From Methylocystaceae bacterium (GTDB lineage: Bacteria; Pseudomonadota; Alphaproteobacteria; Rhizobiales; Beijerinckiaceae): a stretch of 5,106 nucleotides of DNA. The stretch lies in NCBI GenBank assembly GCA_003105285.1, contig PQAN01000068.1, positions 2,409 through 7,514 on the forward strand. Direction: 5' to 3'. This document shows positions 1 to 5,106 of this stretch, one piece after another; position 1 is the stretch's first letter; each line of letters opens with the position of its first letter. The notes under the pieces are model-generated. The model did no database searches and was not told the origin of the DNA. It was given only the letters and a program-made list of their open reading frames with translations. A program made the position numbers and the translations under genes.

Positions 1-202
1 GCCACGATCATCTACGATCTCTATTGCGAAAATAATGCAGCCTTACATGCGTGTTCCTCGAGTGGCGGACTTTCCATGGCTACCGGCTGATGCACTTCGC
101 AAAGCCTGTATATGAACTTCGCTGGGCGCCACGGGCTTTCGTCCTCTGAAAGCCTGACATACCGGTCAATTCTTAAGCTCGCCGCCGTCCGGCTCCGGGG
201 GC
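1..202. other. Unassigned left flank, lower GC than the rest
   Basis: No gene can be supported here. By hand count the first 180 bases are about 52% G+C, clearly below the monooxygenase genes, where single lines reach about 70%. The broken binding-protein gene stops at the right edge of this stretch, and I see no continuation of that protein here in any frame. A minus-strand frame is open from about 221 down to a TAG at 21-23, and a plus-strand frame from 2 to about 113. Neither has a convincing start, ribosome-binding site or recognisable motif. The stretch may be foreign or rearranged DNA joined to the truncated gene, but no inverted repeat or transposase sequence is visible to prove that. 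Confidence 0.5.
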
Positions 203-568
203 CTACTCCATATGGGGGTCAAATTTGCACGCCGAATAACAGTAGATGCAGTCCGCGTTCGGCAAAAAGTCGGTGACGCCGCTTTCCAGCGCCATCGTGT
301 ATTTTTCGATCGGGAGATAGACCAGTTCGAGTTGCAGGCCTTCCTTGCGGAAGAAGCCTTTGACGTCCGCGACGATGACCGACCCCGAGGAGCCCCACCC
401 GGCCGATTGCCCGAGAATGCGTATCGGAATGAGCCCGCCGGCTTGCGCCGGGGGCGCCGAATGGGCGCTCGCCAATCCTGCGCTCGCTCCCGCGAGGAGC
501 CGAAGAGCGGCCCTTCTGGTCGGGCGCCCTCGTCGAACGGTCGGCGTCTGTCCATTCGCTCTGGTCAT
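203..568 (-). pseudogene. Truncated ABC transporter substrate-binding protein (SsuA/NMT1-like), N-terminal part only
   Basis: The 121-residue product begins with a basic leader containing TRRAALRLLAG at about residues 18-28. It continues through a small hydrophobic Ala/Leu/Gly stretch to a likely cleavage after AQA near residue 43, which looks like a Tat or Sec export signal. The mature part opens with a beta strand (IPIRILGQ), a Gly/Ser-rich turn (GWGSSGS, about 57-63), then VADVKGFFRKEGLQLELVYL and ALESGVTDFLPNAD. This is the usual start of periplasmic binding proteins of the SsuA/NMT1/TauA superfamily, which deliver sulfonates, nitrate-like anions, thiamine precursors and similar ligands to ABC permeases. 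Family members are normally about 310-340 residues, so roughly two thirds is missing. Similarity seems to fade after about residue 112, and a TAG follows soon after. No continuation was found downstream. The start has no good Shine-Dalgarno sequence. The gene is divergent from the monooxygenase genes, which fits an organosulfur uptake role, but ligand identity is inference. It is most likely a pseudogene; a sequencing frameshift is a less likely explanation. Confidence 0.72.
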
Positions 569-686
569 ATCGAAATCGCTTTCGGGGAGGAGGACTCGCC
601 CGCGATCCGCGCGCCGATCGCGGAGCGCGTGGCCCGCGCCGACGAACCGCCGCGGGCCGCCAAGCGCATATCAAAGGCCAGGCTAA

Positions 687-720
687 TTGTCTATAAATAT
701 CATCGACAACATGTATTGAA
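687..720 (+). promoter_or_regulatory. Conserved 34-bp box A with a dyad (TTGTCTAT-N7-ATCGACAA)
   Basis: The left arm TTGTCTAT (687-694) and right arm ATCGACAA (702-709) are inverted repeats with one mismatch, separated by seven AT-rich bases. A TATTGAA block follows at 714-720. The same arrangement recurs at 2525-2558 with 27 of 34 positions identical and no gaps, which argues for a specific protein-binding site rather than generic AT-richness. The box lies 119 bases upstream of the binding-protein start on the minus strand and 404 bases upstream of the first monooxygenase on the plus strand, so the likely target is the transporter gene. The regulator is unknown; none is encoded in the window. 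Confidence 0.6.
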
Positions 721-1012
721 GCGACTGCACTCCAGCGGCCGCTCGGAATCTCGCCGCCATCGCATCGATCCCCCGGTCGAGGCGCGCCGCCTGTTCGCGC
801 CGGGCCTGCCGAGAACGATCAGACCCGTCGCGAATTCGACGGCGCCGCTGGAGAGCGCGACCGCCTTCGCAGGCGTCGACAGATTTTTCTGCAGCCAGAT
901 CGAGAGCAATGACGTCGTTCTCCCCGCCTCTTGCAGCGATCGGACGCAAGAGAAACCAGCCTTCCTGACGTAGCTCCTCGTCGGCATTCGCGGTTTGCTT
1001 GCTCCGAGTATG

Positions 1013-1035
1013 ACATTAGTCTAGTATATTAATGT
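1013..1035 (+). promoter_or_regulatory. AT-rich inverted repeat upstream of the first monooxygenase
   Basis: ACATTA (1013-1018) and TAATGT (1030-1035) are perfect 6-bp inverted arms around an 11-base centre that contains GTCTAG and a TATATT (1025-1030) that could act as a -10 element. The island runs from about 1008 to 1045 in otherwise GC-rich DNA, 79-111 bases before the monooxygenase ATG, so it is the best candidate promoter for that gene. I find no convincing -35 at a proper distance. It shares GACAT, GTCTA and TATATT words with box B (2525-2558) but in a different order, so it is not a clear third copy. Confidence 0.4.
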
Positions 1036-1123
1036 TTTTATTTGATACCCGGCTCCTGCCGGCTGATTGTCGGATTGCTGATAGGCGCCGCCGCGCCCAG
1101 GACAACGATCGGGGGCTCGAGAC

Positions 1124-2455
1124 ATGCCGAGCAGACAGCTTCATTTTGGACTGAACACCCTGTCCGCCGGGATGCATCCGGCCGCCTGGCTGACGCCGGA
1201 GGCCGACCCGATCGGCTATATCAAGCCCGAACAGTGGCTGCGCCTCGCGCAGATCGCGGAAAAAGGCGCGCTGGACGCGATCTTCCTCGCCGACGAACCG
1301 GGACTGAACCTGTCAGAGGACGGCACGCTGCCGGGCCCCTCCTTCGCGGCGCTCGATCCGCTGATCCTGTTGTCCAGCCTTGCCGCGGTGACGACGCACG
1401 TCGGCCTGGCGGCGACAATCACCACGACATACGAGGAACCGTACAATGTCGCGCGCCGGGTCGCTTCGCTCGACCATGTCAGCCGCGGTCGTGCGGCATG
1501 GAACGTGGTGACCACGGTCGACGCCAGCGTCGCCGGCAATTTCGGGGCGCGGCCGCACGCCCCGCGCGAGGAGCGTTACGAGCGGGCCGGCGAATTCATC
1601 GAGGTCGTCCGCGCACTGTGGGACAGTTGGGACGAAGATGCGCAGATCGCCGACAAGGCCACGCAGCGTTTCACGCGTCCGGGCGCCATCCGCGCCATAA
1701 ATCATCGCGGCAAGCATTTTCATGTCGATGGGCCGCCGAATGTCCCGCGCTCGCCGCAGGGTCGGCCGGTCGTCGTGCAGGCCGGCGGCTCTTCGCCCGG
1801 CATCGACCTCGCGGCGCGATATGCCGAGGCCGTGTTCGTCTCCGCCGCGTCGCTCGAGGATGCGTTGGCCTATACGAAAGAGCTGCGTCGCCGCACCGCC
1901 GCCTATGGCCGTCCGGCGGACGCTGTGCGCGTACTGCCGGGTTTCTCCTTCGTCCTCGGGGGCACCGAGGAGGAAGCGCGGCGGCGCAACGCCGAGCTGA
2001 ACGAGTTCGCCGGCGAACGCCGTCGGCAGTGGCTCGCATGGCAGATCAGCGTCGATCCCGCCGAGCTCGACTGGGATAAGCCGCTGCCCGACTGGCTCTT
2101 GACTTCCAAGGAGCCGGCCAGCGGCTCGCAGGGCGCGCGCGATATCGTGCTCAACCTCGCCCGCCGCGAATCGCTGACGCTGCGCCAGATATTGGATCGG
2201 GTGCTGACGTGGCACCGCCTGGTCATCGGCAGCCCCGAGCAGATCGCCGACGCCATCGAGGAATGGTTCGTCGTCGGCGCGGTCGACGGCTTCAACCTGA
2301 TGCCGGACGTCAATCCCTTCGGCATCGAGGCCTTCGTCGAGCACGTTGTTCCGATCCTGCGCCGCCGCGGCCTGTTCCGCAGCCAGTACGAGGGCGTCAC
2401 GCTGCGCGACCATCTCGGCCTGCCTCACCCGGAACGCTTAGCCGCCGTGGCGTGA
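1124..2455 (+). CDS. LLM-class FMN-dependent monooxygenase, NtaA/SnaA/DszA family
   Basis: This 443-residue cytoplasmic protein is full length for the NtaA/SnaA/DszA group, which use reduced FMN supplied by a separate reductase and O2 to oxidise small organic substrates. Seen in order: opening strand QLHFGLNTLSAG (5-16); helix and strand AEKGALDAIFLADEPG (45-60); LAAVTTHVGLAATITTTYEEPYNVARRVASLDHVSRGRAAWNVVT (86-130), a family signature written here in pieces: TTHVGLAATITTTYEEPY, VARRVASLDHVS and GRAAWNVVT. Next come GNFGA (138-142), RYERAGEFIEVVRALWDSWDEDA (151-173) as RYERAGEFIEVV plus LWDSWDEDA, and HRGKHFHVDGP (194-204). VPRSPQGRPVVVQAGGS (207-223) is a phosphate/FMN-binding hallmark. The end has GSPEQIADAIEEWF (369-382), DGFNL (388-392) and YEGVTLRDHLGL (422-433). 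Several of these match what I recall of DszA, the dibenzothiophene-sulfone monooxygenase, but the substrate cannot be read from sequence; NtaA-like or sulfone/sulfonate roles are all possible. The ATG at 1124 gives the expected N-terminus. Confidence 0.93.
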   Translation: MPSRQLHFGLNTLSAGMHPAAWLTPEADPIGYIKPEQWLRLAQIAEKGALDAIFLADEPGLNLSEDGTLPGPSFAALDPLILLSSLAAVTTHVGLAATITTTYEEPYNVARRVASLDHVSRGRAAWNVVTTVDASVAGNFGARPHAPREERYERAGEFIEVVRALWDSWDEDAQIADKATQRFTRPGAIRAINHRGKHFHVDGPPNVPRSPQGRPVVVQAGGSSPGIDLAARYAEAVFVSAASLEDALAYTKELRRRTAAYGRPADAVRVLPGFSFVLGGTEEEARRRNAELNEFAGERRRQWLAWQISVDPAELDWDKPLPDWLLTSKEPASGSQGARDIVLNLARRESLTLRQILDRVLTWHRLVIGSPEQIADAIEEWFVVGAVDGFNLMPDVNPFGIEAFVEHVVPILRRRGLFRSQYEGVTLRDHLGLPHPERLAAVA

Positions 2456-2458
2456 GCC

Positions 2459-2490
2459 TGCTCGTTCGGCCTGTCCGCAGGCGATGAGCA
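2459..2490 (+). terminator. Stem-loop directly after the first monooxygenase
   Basis: Starting three bases past the stop codon, TGCTC (2459-2463) pairs with GAGCA (2486-2490). Inside it GCCTG (2469-2473) pairs with CAGGC (2478-2482) around a TCCG tetraloop, with a small internal loop between the stems. Position and structure suit a transcript end or 3' stabilising hairpin. There is no following T-run (AACGGGGGGC follows), so a classical intrinsic terminator is not shown. The presence of a separate promoter-like box downstream supports separate transcription of the two monooxygenase genes. Confidence 0.4.
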
Positions 2491-2524
2491 AACGGGGGGC
2501 GCGCGCGCTCGTCGAGGCCGATAT

Positions 2525-2558
2525 CTGTCTATAAAAAACATAGACATAATATATTGAA
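2525..2558 (+). promoter_or_regulatory. Conserved 34-bp box B with perfect dyad (TGTCTAT-N7-ATAGACA), upstream of the second monooxygenase
   Basis: TGTCTAT (2526-2532) and ATAGACA (2540-2546) form a perfect 7-7-7 inverted repeat centred at 2536, followed by TATTGAA at 2552-2558. The box matches 687-720 at 27 of 34 ungapped positions and lies 76 bases before the TTG start. TATGAT at 2559-2564 is a fair -10 candidate. No good -35 precedes it at 16-18 bases, and that position falls on the dyad, which is the layout expected if an activator bound here replaces a weak -35, or if a repressor covers it. This is inference; the regulator is not in the window. Confidence 0.62.
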
Positions 2559-2623
2559 TATGATTTCATTCATGAGGCGCGTGCTTGAGAATTCCGCGCC
2601 TTCACGCTCACATTCGCTTCGCC

Positions 2624-2628
2624 GGAGA
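2624..2628 (+). promoter_or_regulatory. Ribosome-binding site that fixes a TTG start
   Basis: GGAGA lies five bases ahead of the TTG at 2634. The reading frame is closed upstream by a TGA at 2586-2588, and there is no ATG or GTG between that stop and the TTG. The next in-frame ATG is codon 12, which would remove the conserved opening beta strand QIHFNAFDMN. TTG is therefore the most likely start. Confidence 0.7.
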
Positions 2629-2633
2629 CCGAA

Positions 2634-4055
2634 TTGACCCGCCAGATCCACTTCAACGCCTTCGACATGAATTGCGTGGGACATCAGTCGCCCGGCCTGT
2701 GGGCGCATCCGCGAGACCGCTCCTGGCAATACAAGGATCTCGAATATTGGACCGGGCTCGCGAAGACGCTCGAGCGCGGCGTCTTCGACGGTATCTTCAT
2801 CGCCGACGTCATCGGCTATTACGACGTCTACAAGGGATCGAACTATCACGCGATCCATCAGGCCGCGCAAATTCCCGTCAACGATCCGCTGCAGCTCGCC
2901 GCGCCGATCGCGCTCGCCACAGAGCATCTCGGCATCGGCATAACCGCCTCGACGTCCTTCGAGCATCCCTACAGTTTCGCTCGCCGTCTCTCGACCGCCG
3001 ACCATCACACCAAGGGCCGGGTCGGCTGGAACATCGTGACCTCATATCTCGAGAGCGGCGCGAAGAACATCGGCCAGGGCGGCCTGCGGCGGCACGACAA
3101 CCGCTACGAGGTCGCGGCCGAATATGTCGAGGTTCTCTACAAGCTGTTCGAGGGAAGCTGGGAAGAAGGCGCGGTCGTGCGCGACCGCGAGAAGCGGATA
3201 TTCACCCATCCCGAAAAGGTCCACGAGATCGGCCACAAGGGCAAATATTTCGACGTGCCGGGCTATCACCTCTGCGAGCCGTCGCCGCAACGCACGCCGC
3301 TGCTCTATCAGGCCGGCGCTTCCGGACCGGGCAAGGCCTTCGCGGCGCAGCACGCCGAATGCGTCTTCGTCGCCGCGCCGACGAAGGCCATTCTGAAATC
3401 CTATGTCGCCGACGTGCGGCGGCAGGCGGCTGCCGCCGGCCGCGATCCGCGCAAGCTGCTGACCTACAATCTCGTCACCGTCATCGTCGACGAGACGGAC
3501 GCGAAGGCCGAGGCGCTGTTTCGCGAATACCAGCAATATGCGTCCTACGACGGCGCGCTCGTCTTTTTCTCCGGCTGGAGCGGCATCGATTTCGGCCAAT
3601 ATGCGCCGACCGATCTCGTCAGGAAGGTCGAGACGAACGCGATCATCTCCGTCGTCGAAAATCTGACCGAGGGCGACAAATCCTGGACCATCGAGGAACT
3701 GGCGCGCTGGGGCGGCGTCGGCGGGCTCGGGACGGTCTTCGTCGGCTCGGCGGCGACGGTCGCGGACATTTTGCAGGAATGGGTCGAGGAGACGGATGTC
3801 GACGGCTTCAACCTCGCTTACGCCGTGACGCCCGAGAGCTTCGAGCAGGTCGTCGAATTTCTCGTGCCGGAACTGCAGAAGCGCGGCGCCTACCCGACCG
3901 CCTATCGGCCCGGCACTCTGCGTGAGAAGCTGTTCGGCGGTGGCCCCTATCTGCCATCGAACCATCTGGCCGCCCAATACCGGGACATCGAAGCTGTGAA
4001 GCGCCGTCAGGCCGCTCAGGATTCGGATCGCCCACGCGAAGCGGCCGAAGCCTGA
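2634..4055 (+). CDS. LLM-class FMN-dependent monooxygenase, NtaA/SnaA/DszA family, DmoA-like branch
   Basis: The 473-residue product is a full-length soluble member of the same superfamily as the preceding gene, but the two are clearly diverged paralogues. Seen in order: QIHFNAFDMNCVGHQSPGLW (4-23); HPRDRSWQYKDLEYW (25-39); LERGVFDGIFIADVIGYYDVY (46-66), split as LERGVFDGIFIADV and IGYYDVY; IPVNDPLQLAAP (80-91); TEHLGIGITASTSFEHPYSF (96-115); GRVGWNIVTSYLESGAKNIG (128-147); RYEVAAEYVEVLYKLFEGSW (157-176); HKGKYFDVPG (201-210); and PSPQRTPLLYQAGASGPG (216-233), the FMN/phosphate-binding stretch. The C-terminus has VDGFNL (389-394) and the tail motif RPGTLREKLFGGGPYLPSNH (425-444), common in this branch. 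The NAFDMNC...HQSPGLW...HPRDRS...YKDLEYW pattern resembles, from memory, the large subunit of dimethyl-sulfide monooxygenase (DmoA), which makes methanethiol and formaldehyde using FMNH2 from DmoB. The substrate here is unproven. No flavin reductase neighbour is present. Last about 20 residues are charged and poorly conserved. Box B and a separate promoter-like region precede it, so it is probably not strictly co-transcribed with the gene upstream. Confidence 0.92.
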   Translation: MTRQIHFNAFDMNCVGHQSPGLWAHPRDRSWQYKDLEYWTGLAKTLERGVFDGIFIADVIGYYDVYKGSNYHAIHQAAQIPVNDPLQLAAPIALATEHLGIGITASTSFEHPYSFARRLSTADHHTKGRVGWNIVTSYLESGAKNIGQGGLRRHDNRYEVAAEYVEVLYKLFEGSWEEGAVVRDREKRIFTHPEKVHEIGHKGKYFDVPGYHLCEPSPQRTPLLYQAGASGPGKAFAAQHAECVFVAAPTKAILKSYVADVRRQAAAAGRDPRKLLTYNLVTVIVDETDAKAEALFREYQQYASYDGALVFFSGWSGIDFGQYAPTDLVRKVETNAIISVVENLTEGDKSWTIEELARWGGVGGLGTVFVGSAATVADILQEWVEETDVDGFNLAYAVTPESFEQVVEFLVPELQKRGAYPTAYRPGTLREKLFGGGPYLPSNHLAAQYRDIEAVKRRQAAQDSDRPREAAEA

Positions 4056-4204
4056 GTTCGTCTCTGCTGGCCTCGATGCGCAAGACCAGCGGTCGCTGCT
4101 GTAACGGACGATTTGAACCGACCTTCGATCCGGTCGAAAAGGCGTTCTCCGCGTCGAAGTGTCGCTGCGAGAAAGCCGCCGAATGGTCCATCGACCACTT
4201 GGGT

Positions 4205-4369
4205 TCAGGGATCGGCGAACTCTCGCCGCCTTCGCTCCCGTGAATGCGCCGACTTCTTTGCGGCCGCGGGCTCCCGGCGCGCCGGATCTGCATAGGCGGC
4301 AATTCTGACGCTGCGCTCGAAGCTCGCCTTATCGTATCGAGCTTCGTCGACGACCAGCGCGCCGTTCAC
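4205..4369 (-). CDS. Doubtful small ORF, 54 residues, no recognised family
   Basis: A GTG at 4367-4369 would open a minus-strand frame ending at TGA 4205-4207. The product has a mixed N-terminal half (NGALVVDEARYDKASFERSV, then RIAAYADPA) and a very basic, Ala/Arg-rich tail (RERRRREFADP). About 39 of 54 codons end in G or C by hand count, which is coding-like but also expected by chance at this composition. The closest Shine-Dalgarno-like sequence, TAGGAGG overlapping the receptor stop, is about 24 bases from the GTG, too far. A strong stem-loop lies inside it. It may be a decayed gene end or simply non-coding. I do not recognise it. Confidence 0.15.
   Translation of the reverse strand: MNGALVVDEARYDKASFERSVRIAAYADPARREPAAAKKSAHSRERRRREFADP
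4318..4346 (-). terminator. Perfect 9-bp stem-loop downstream of the TonB-dependent receptor gene
   Basis: CGAAGCTCG (4318-4326) and CGAGCTTCG (4338-4346) are exact inverted repeats separated by an 11-base, AT-rich loop. The structure lies 53-81 bases past the receptor stop codon on the minus strand and 263 bases past the second monooxygenase stop, so it best fits the receptor transcript, as a terminator or 3' processing hairpin. No T-run follows on either strand, so it is not a textbook intrinsic terminator. It could also be a binding site for a dimeric protein. Confidence 0.4.
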
Positions 4370-4398
4370 ACCGGCTCGTTGTCGCCCGACCAGACCTC

Positions 4399-5106
4399 CT
4401 ACAGCTTGATCTTGAAGGTGAAGCCCCCGATCAGGGGATCTCCCACATAGCCGGCGACGAGACCTGCGGGCCCGAGACCGAAAACCACGGGCGCGAGCGT
4501 TCGGAAATAGTGCTGGTTCAGCGCATTGTGGATCCAGCCGGTCAGATTCCAGCTCTCGTCCTCGGCCTTCACGCCCGCATGCACGTCGAGAAGTCCATAG
4601 GCAGGGATGACGCTGTAGGCCGAATTGCTGTTGTCTCCGAACGATCCCGAGAAGACGCTGCTCTGCCAAGTGTAGTCTGCGCCGAAAAAGCCCACGATGG
4701 GCTTTTCGAACGGGTCTGTGATCCCGAGAGGCCGGCTGTATTCGCCGCCGACCGCAAACGCCCACCGTGGCGTCGAGGCGATTCGCGAGCCGCTGAAATC
4801 GCAGGTCGGTAGATAGCTCTTTTCGAACGGACACGGCGCCGAAGGGAACGACGCGTAGAACGCGTCGAGAAAGGCGCCGGAGCCATAGACGTTCAGCCCT
4901 TCGATAGGCTGCGCCCGAAGGTCGAGCTCGAAGCCGCGCGAGATGACGTGCGGCGCATTGGCGATGTAAGTGATGACCGCTCCGCCGGACGTCGGCGCAG
5001 CGACGTTGGTGATATAATTCCAGTCATCCGTCCAGAACGCGGCGAAATTGGCCAGAAGACGCTGGTCGAAGAACGTGCTCTTGACGCCGACCTCGTAATT
5101 GTCCGT
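4399..5106 (-). CDS. TonB-dependent outer-membrane receptor, C-terminal 235 residues (gene runs off the right edge)
   Basis: I translated the minus strand in one open frame from the window edge to the TAG at 4399-4401. The fragment shows the alternating hydrophobic strands and loops of a TonB-dependent receptor barrel. It opens with YEVGVKSTFFDQRLLANFAA and then FWTDDWNYITN, the common pattern after the (S)YE-G-K motif. Next come NAPHVISRGFELDLRAQPIE, GLNVYGSGAFLDAFYASF, a loop with two cysteines (SAPCPFEKSYLPTCDFSGSR), TPRWAFAVGGEYSRPLG, GFFGADYTWQSSVFSG, YGLLDVHAGVK and WNLTGWIHNALNQHYF; the last resembles the usual near-C-terminal W-(x)-N-N/A-L-(N/D)-(x)-Y strand. The N-terminal plug and TonB box lie outside the window. 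Receptors of this type import siderophores, cobalamin or other scarce compounds using TonB-ExbBD energy. Next to LLM monooxygenases an organosulfur ligand is plausible, but that is inference. Oddly, the protein ends FTFKIKL, with leucine where barrel proteins usually have Phe or Trp. Confidence 0.93.
   Translation of the reverse strand, partial: TDNYEVGVKSTFFDQRLLANFAAFWTDDWNYITNVAAPTSGGAVITYIANAPHVISRGFELDLRAQPIEGLNVYGSGAFLDAFYASFPSAPCPFEKSYLPTCDFSGSRIASTPRWAFAVGGEYSRPLGITDPFEKPIVGFFGADYTWQSSVFSGSFGDNSNSAYSVIPAYGLLDVHAGVKAEDESWNLTGWIHNALNQHYFRTLAPVVFGLGPAGLVAGYVGDPLIGGFTFKIKL

Larger units (their letters stand above)
569..1123. other. Long divergent intergenic region between the binding-protein remnant and the first monooxygenase
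   Basis: This 555-base stretch separates two divergent genes and is far longer than a typical promoter region. It contains the 34-bp box at 687-720 and an AT-rich island with an inverted repeat at 1013-1035. The rest is GC-rich. Several frames are open, as expected at this composition, but none has a plausible start with a ribosome-binding site or a recognisable domain. Minus-strand frames over about 683-987 give a few protein-like stretches such as GAVEFATGLIVLG and could be decayed coding sequence, but I cannot assign a family. Just before the first monooxygenase, 1111-1115 is GGGGG, eight bases ahead of the ATG, a weak ribosome-binding site. Confidence 0.55.
4056..4398. other. Convergent intergenic region between the second monooxygenase and the receptor gene
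   Basis: The genes on both sides end toward this 343-base region, so it should hold transcription ends rather than promoters. A strong perfect stem-loop lies at 4318-4346. Nearer the monooxygenase stop, GCTGG (4066-4070) can pair with CCAGC (4086-4090), and CAGCG-GT-CGCTG (4087-4098) is a short palindrome; neither is followed by a T-run. Plus-strand open frames here have no ribosome-binding site or motif. One minus-strand frame is listed separately as a doubtful small gene. Confidence 0.5.

Noticed and set aside
584..594. GGGGAGGAGGA, a strong Shine-Dalgarno-like run on the plus strand
   Set aside because: No ATG, GTG or TTG follows within a usable distance, and on the minus strand it is pyrimidine-rich, so it cannot serve the binding-protein gene.
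212..973. A 253-codon plus-strand frame across the binding-protein remnant and intergenic region
   Set aside because: Its first half is antisense to a recognisable binding protein, and the second half has no motif. Long open frames arise easily at this GC content.
1042..2079. A 345-codon plus-strand frame overlapping the first monooxygenase, with a hydrophobic start (RLIVGLLIGAAA)
   Set aside because: After the short leader-like start it becomes Arg/Gly-rich shadow sequence of the monooxygenase frame and has no ribosome-binding site.
1313..2428. A 371-residue open frame on the minus strand opposite the first monooxygenase
   Set aside because: It is the mirror frame of a strongly recognisable LLM monooxygenase in GC-rich DNA. 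Its product is low-complexity Arg/Asp/Ala sequence with no domain.
2585..3925. A 446-codon plus-strand frame overlapping the second monooxygenase
   Set aside because: The product is Arg-rich and low in complexity, typical of an out-of-frame reading of a GC-rich gene; the DmoA-like frame is clearly the real one.
3042..3977. A 311-residue open frame opposite the second monooxygenase
   Set aside because: Shadow of the real gene, with no recognisable motif or start signal.
4205..4834. A 209-codon minus-strand frame overlapping the receptor gene
   Set aside because: Most of it is an out-of-frame reading of the receptor, whose own frame gives a clear beta-barrel sequence. Only the part beyond the receptor stop is kept, as a doubtful small ORF.
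1..5106. CRISPR array, tRNA, rRNA or insertion-sequence ends
   Set aside because: I saw no regularly spaced direct repeats, no cloverleaf-like or rRNA sequence, and no transposase motif or paired terminal repeats on either strand.

Overview
The window is GC-rich DNA whose codon third positions are strongly G/C. Its gene content suggests an alphaproteobacterium, perhaps of the Hyphomicrobiales, but no marker gene fixes the taxon. The content looks like an accessory nutrient-scavenging locus. It holds two complete flavin-dependent monooxygenase genes of the bacterial-luciferase-like (LLM) NtaA/SnaA/DszA group, a broken substrate-binding-protein gene of the SsuA/NMT1 type, and the 3' end of a TonB-dependent outer-membrane receptor gene.

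Layout, left to right. Bases 1-202 hold no supportable gene and are less GC-rich than the rest. Bases 203-568 (minus strand) encode the signal peptide and first part of a periplasmic binding protein, which stops after 121 residues, about a third of the usual length. Bases 569-1123 are a long divergent intergenic region with two AT-rich, promoter-like islands. Bases 1124-2455 (plus) encode a 443-residue LLM monooxygenase, followed by a short stem-loop and an AT-rich promoter-like region. Bases 2634-4055 (plus) encode a second, 473-residue LLM monooxygenase that starts at TTG and most resembles the dimethyl-sulfide monooxygenase DmoA branch. Bases 4056-4398 are intergenic and contain a strong perfect stem-loop. 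Bases 4399-5106 (minus) are the last 235 residues of the TonB-dependent receptor, which continues past the right edge.

A working model, which is inference, is uptake and oxidation of an organosulfur compound. The receptor would import it across the outer membrane, a binding-protein ABC transporter would carry it inward, and the two FMNH2-dependent monooxygenases would release usable sulfur or cleave the carbon skeleton. No flavin reductase, ABC permease or ATPase lies in the window, and the only transporter component seen is broken.

The most notable non-coding signal is a pair of 34-bp boxes, at 687-720 and 2525-2558. They match at 27 of 34 positions and share a dyad built as TGTCTAT, seven bases, ATnGACA, plus a TATTGAA block at the same distance. 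They look like binding sites for one regulator and tie the second monooxygenase to the divergent region upstream of the binding-protein gene.
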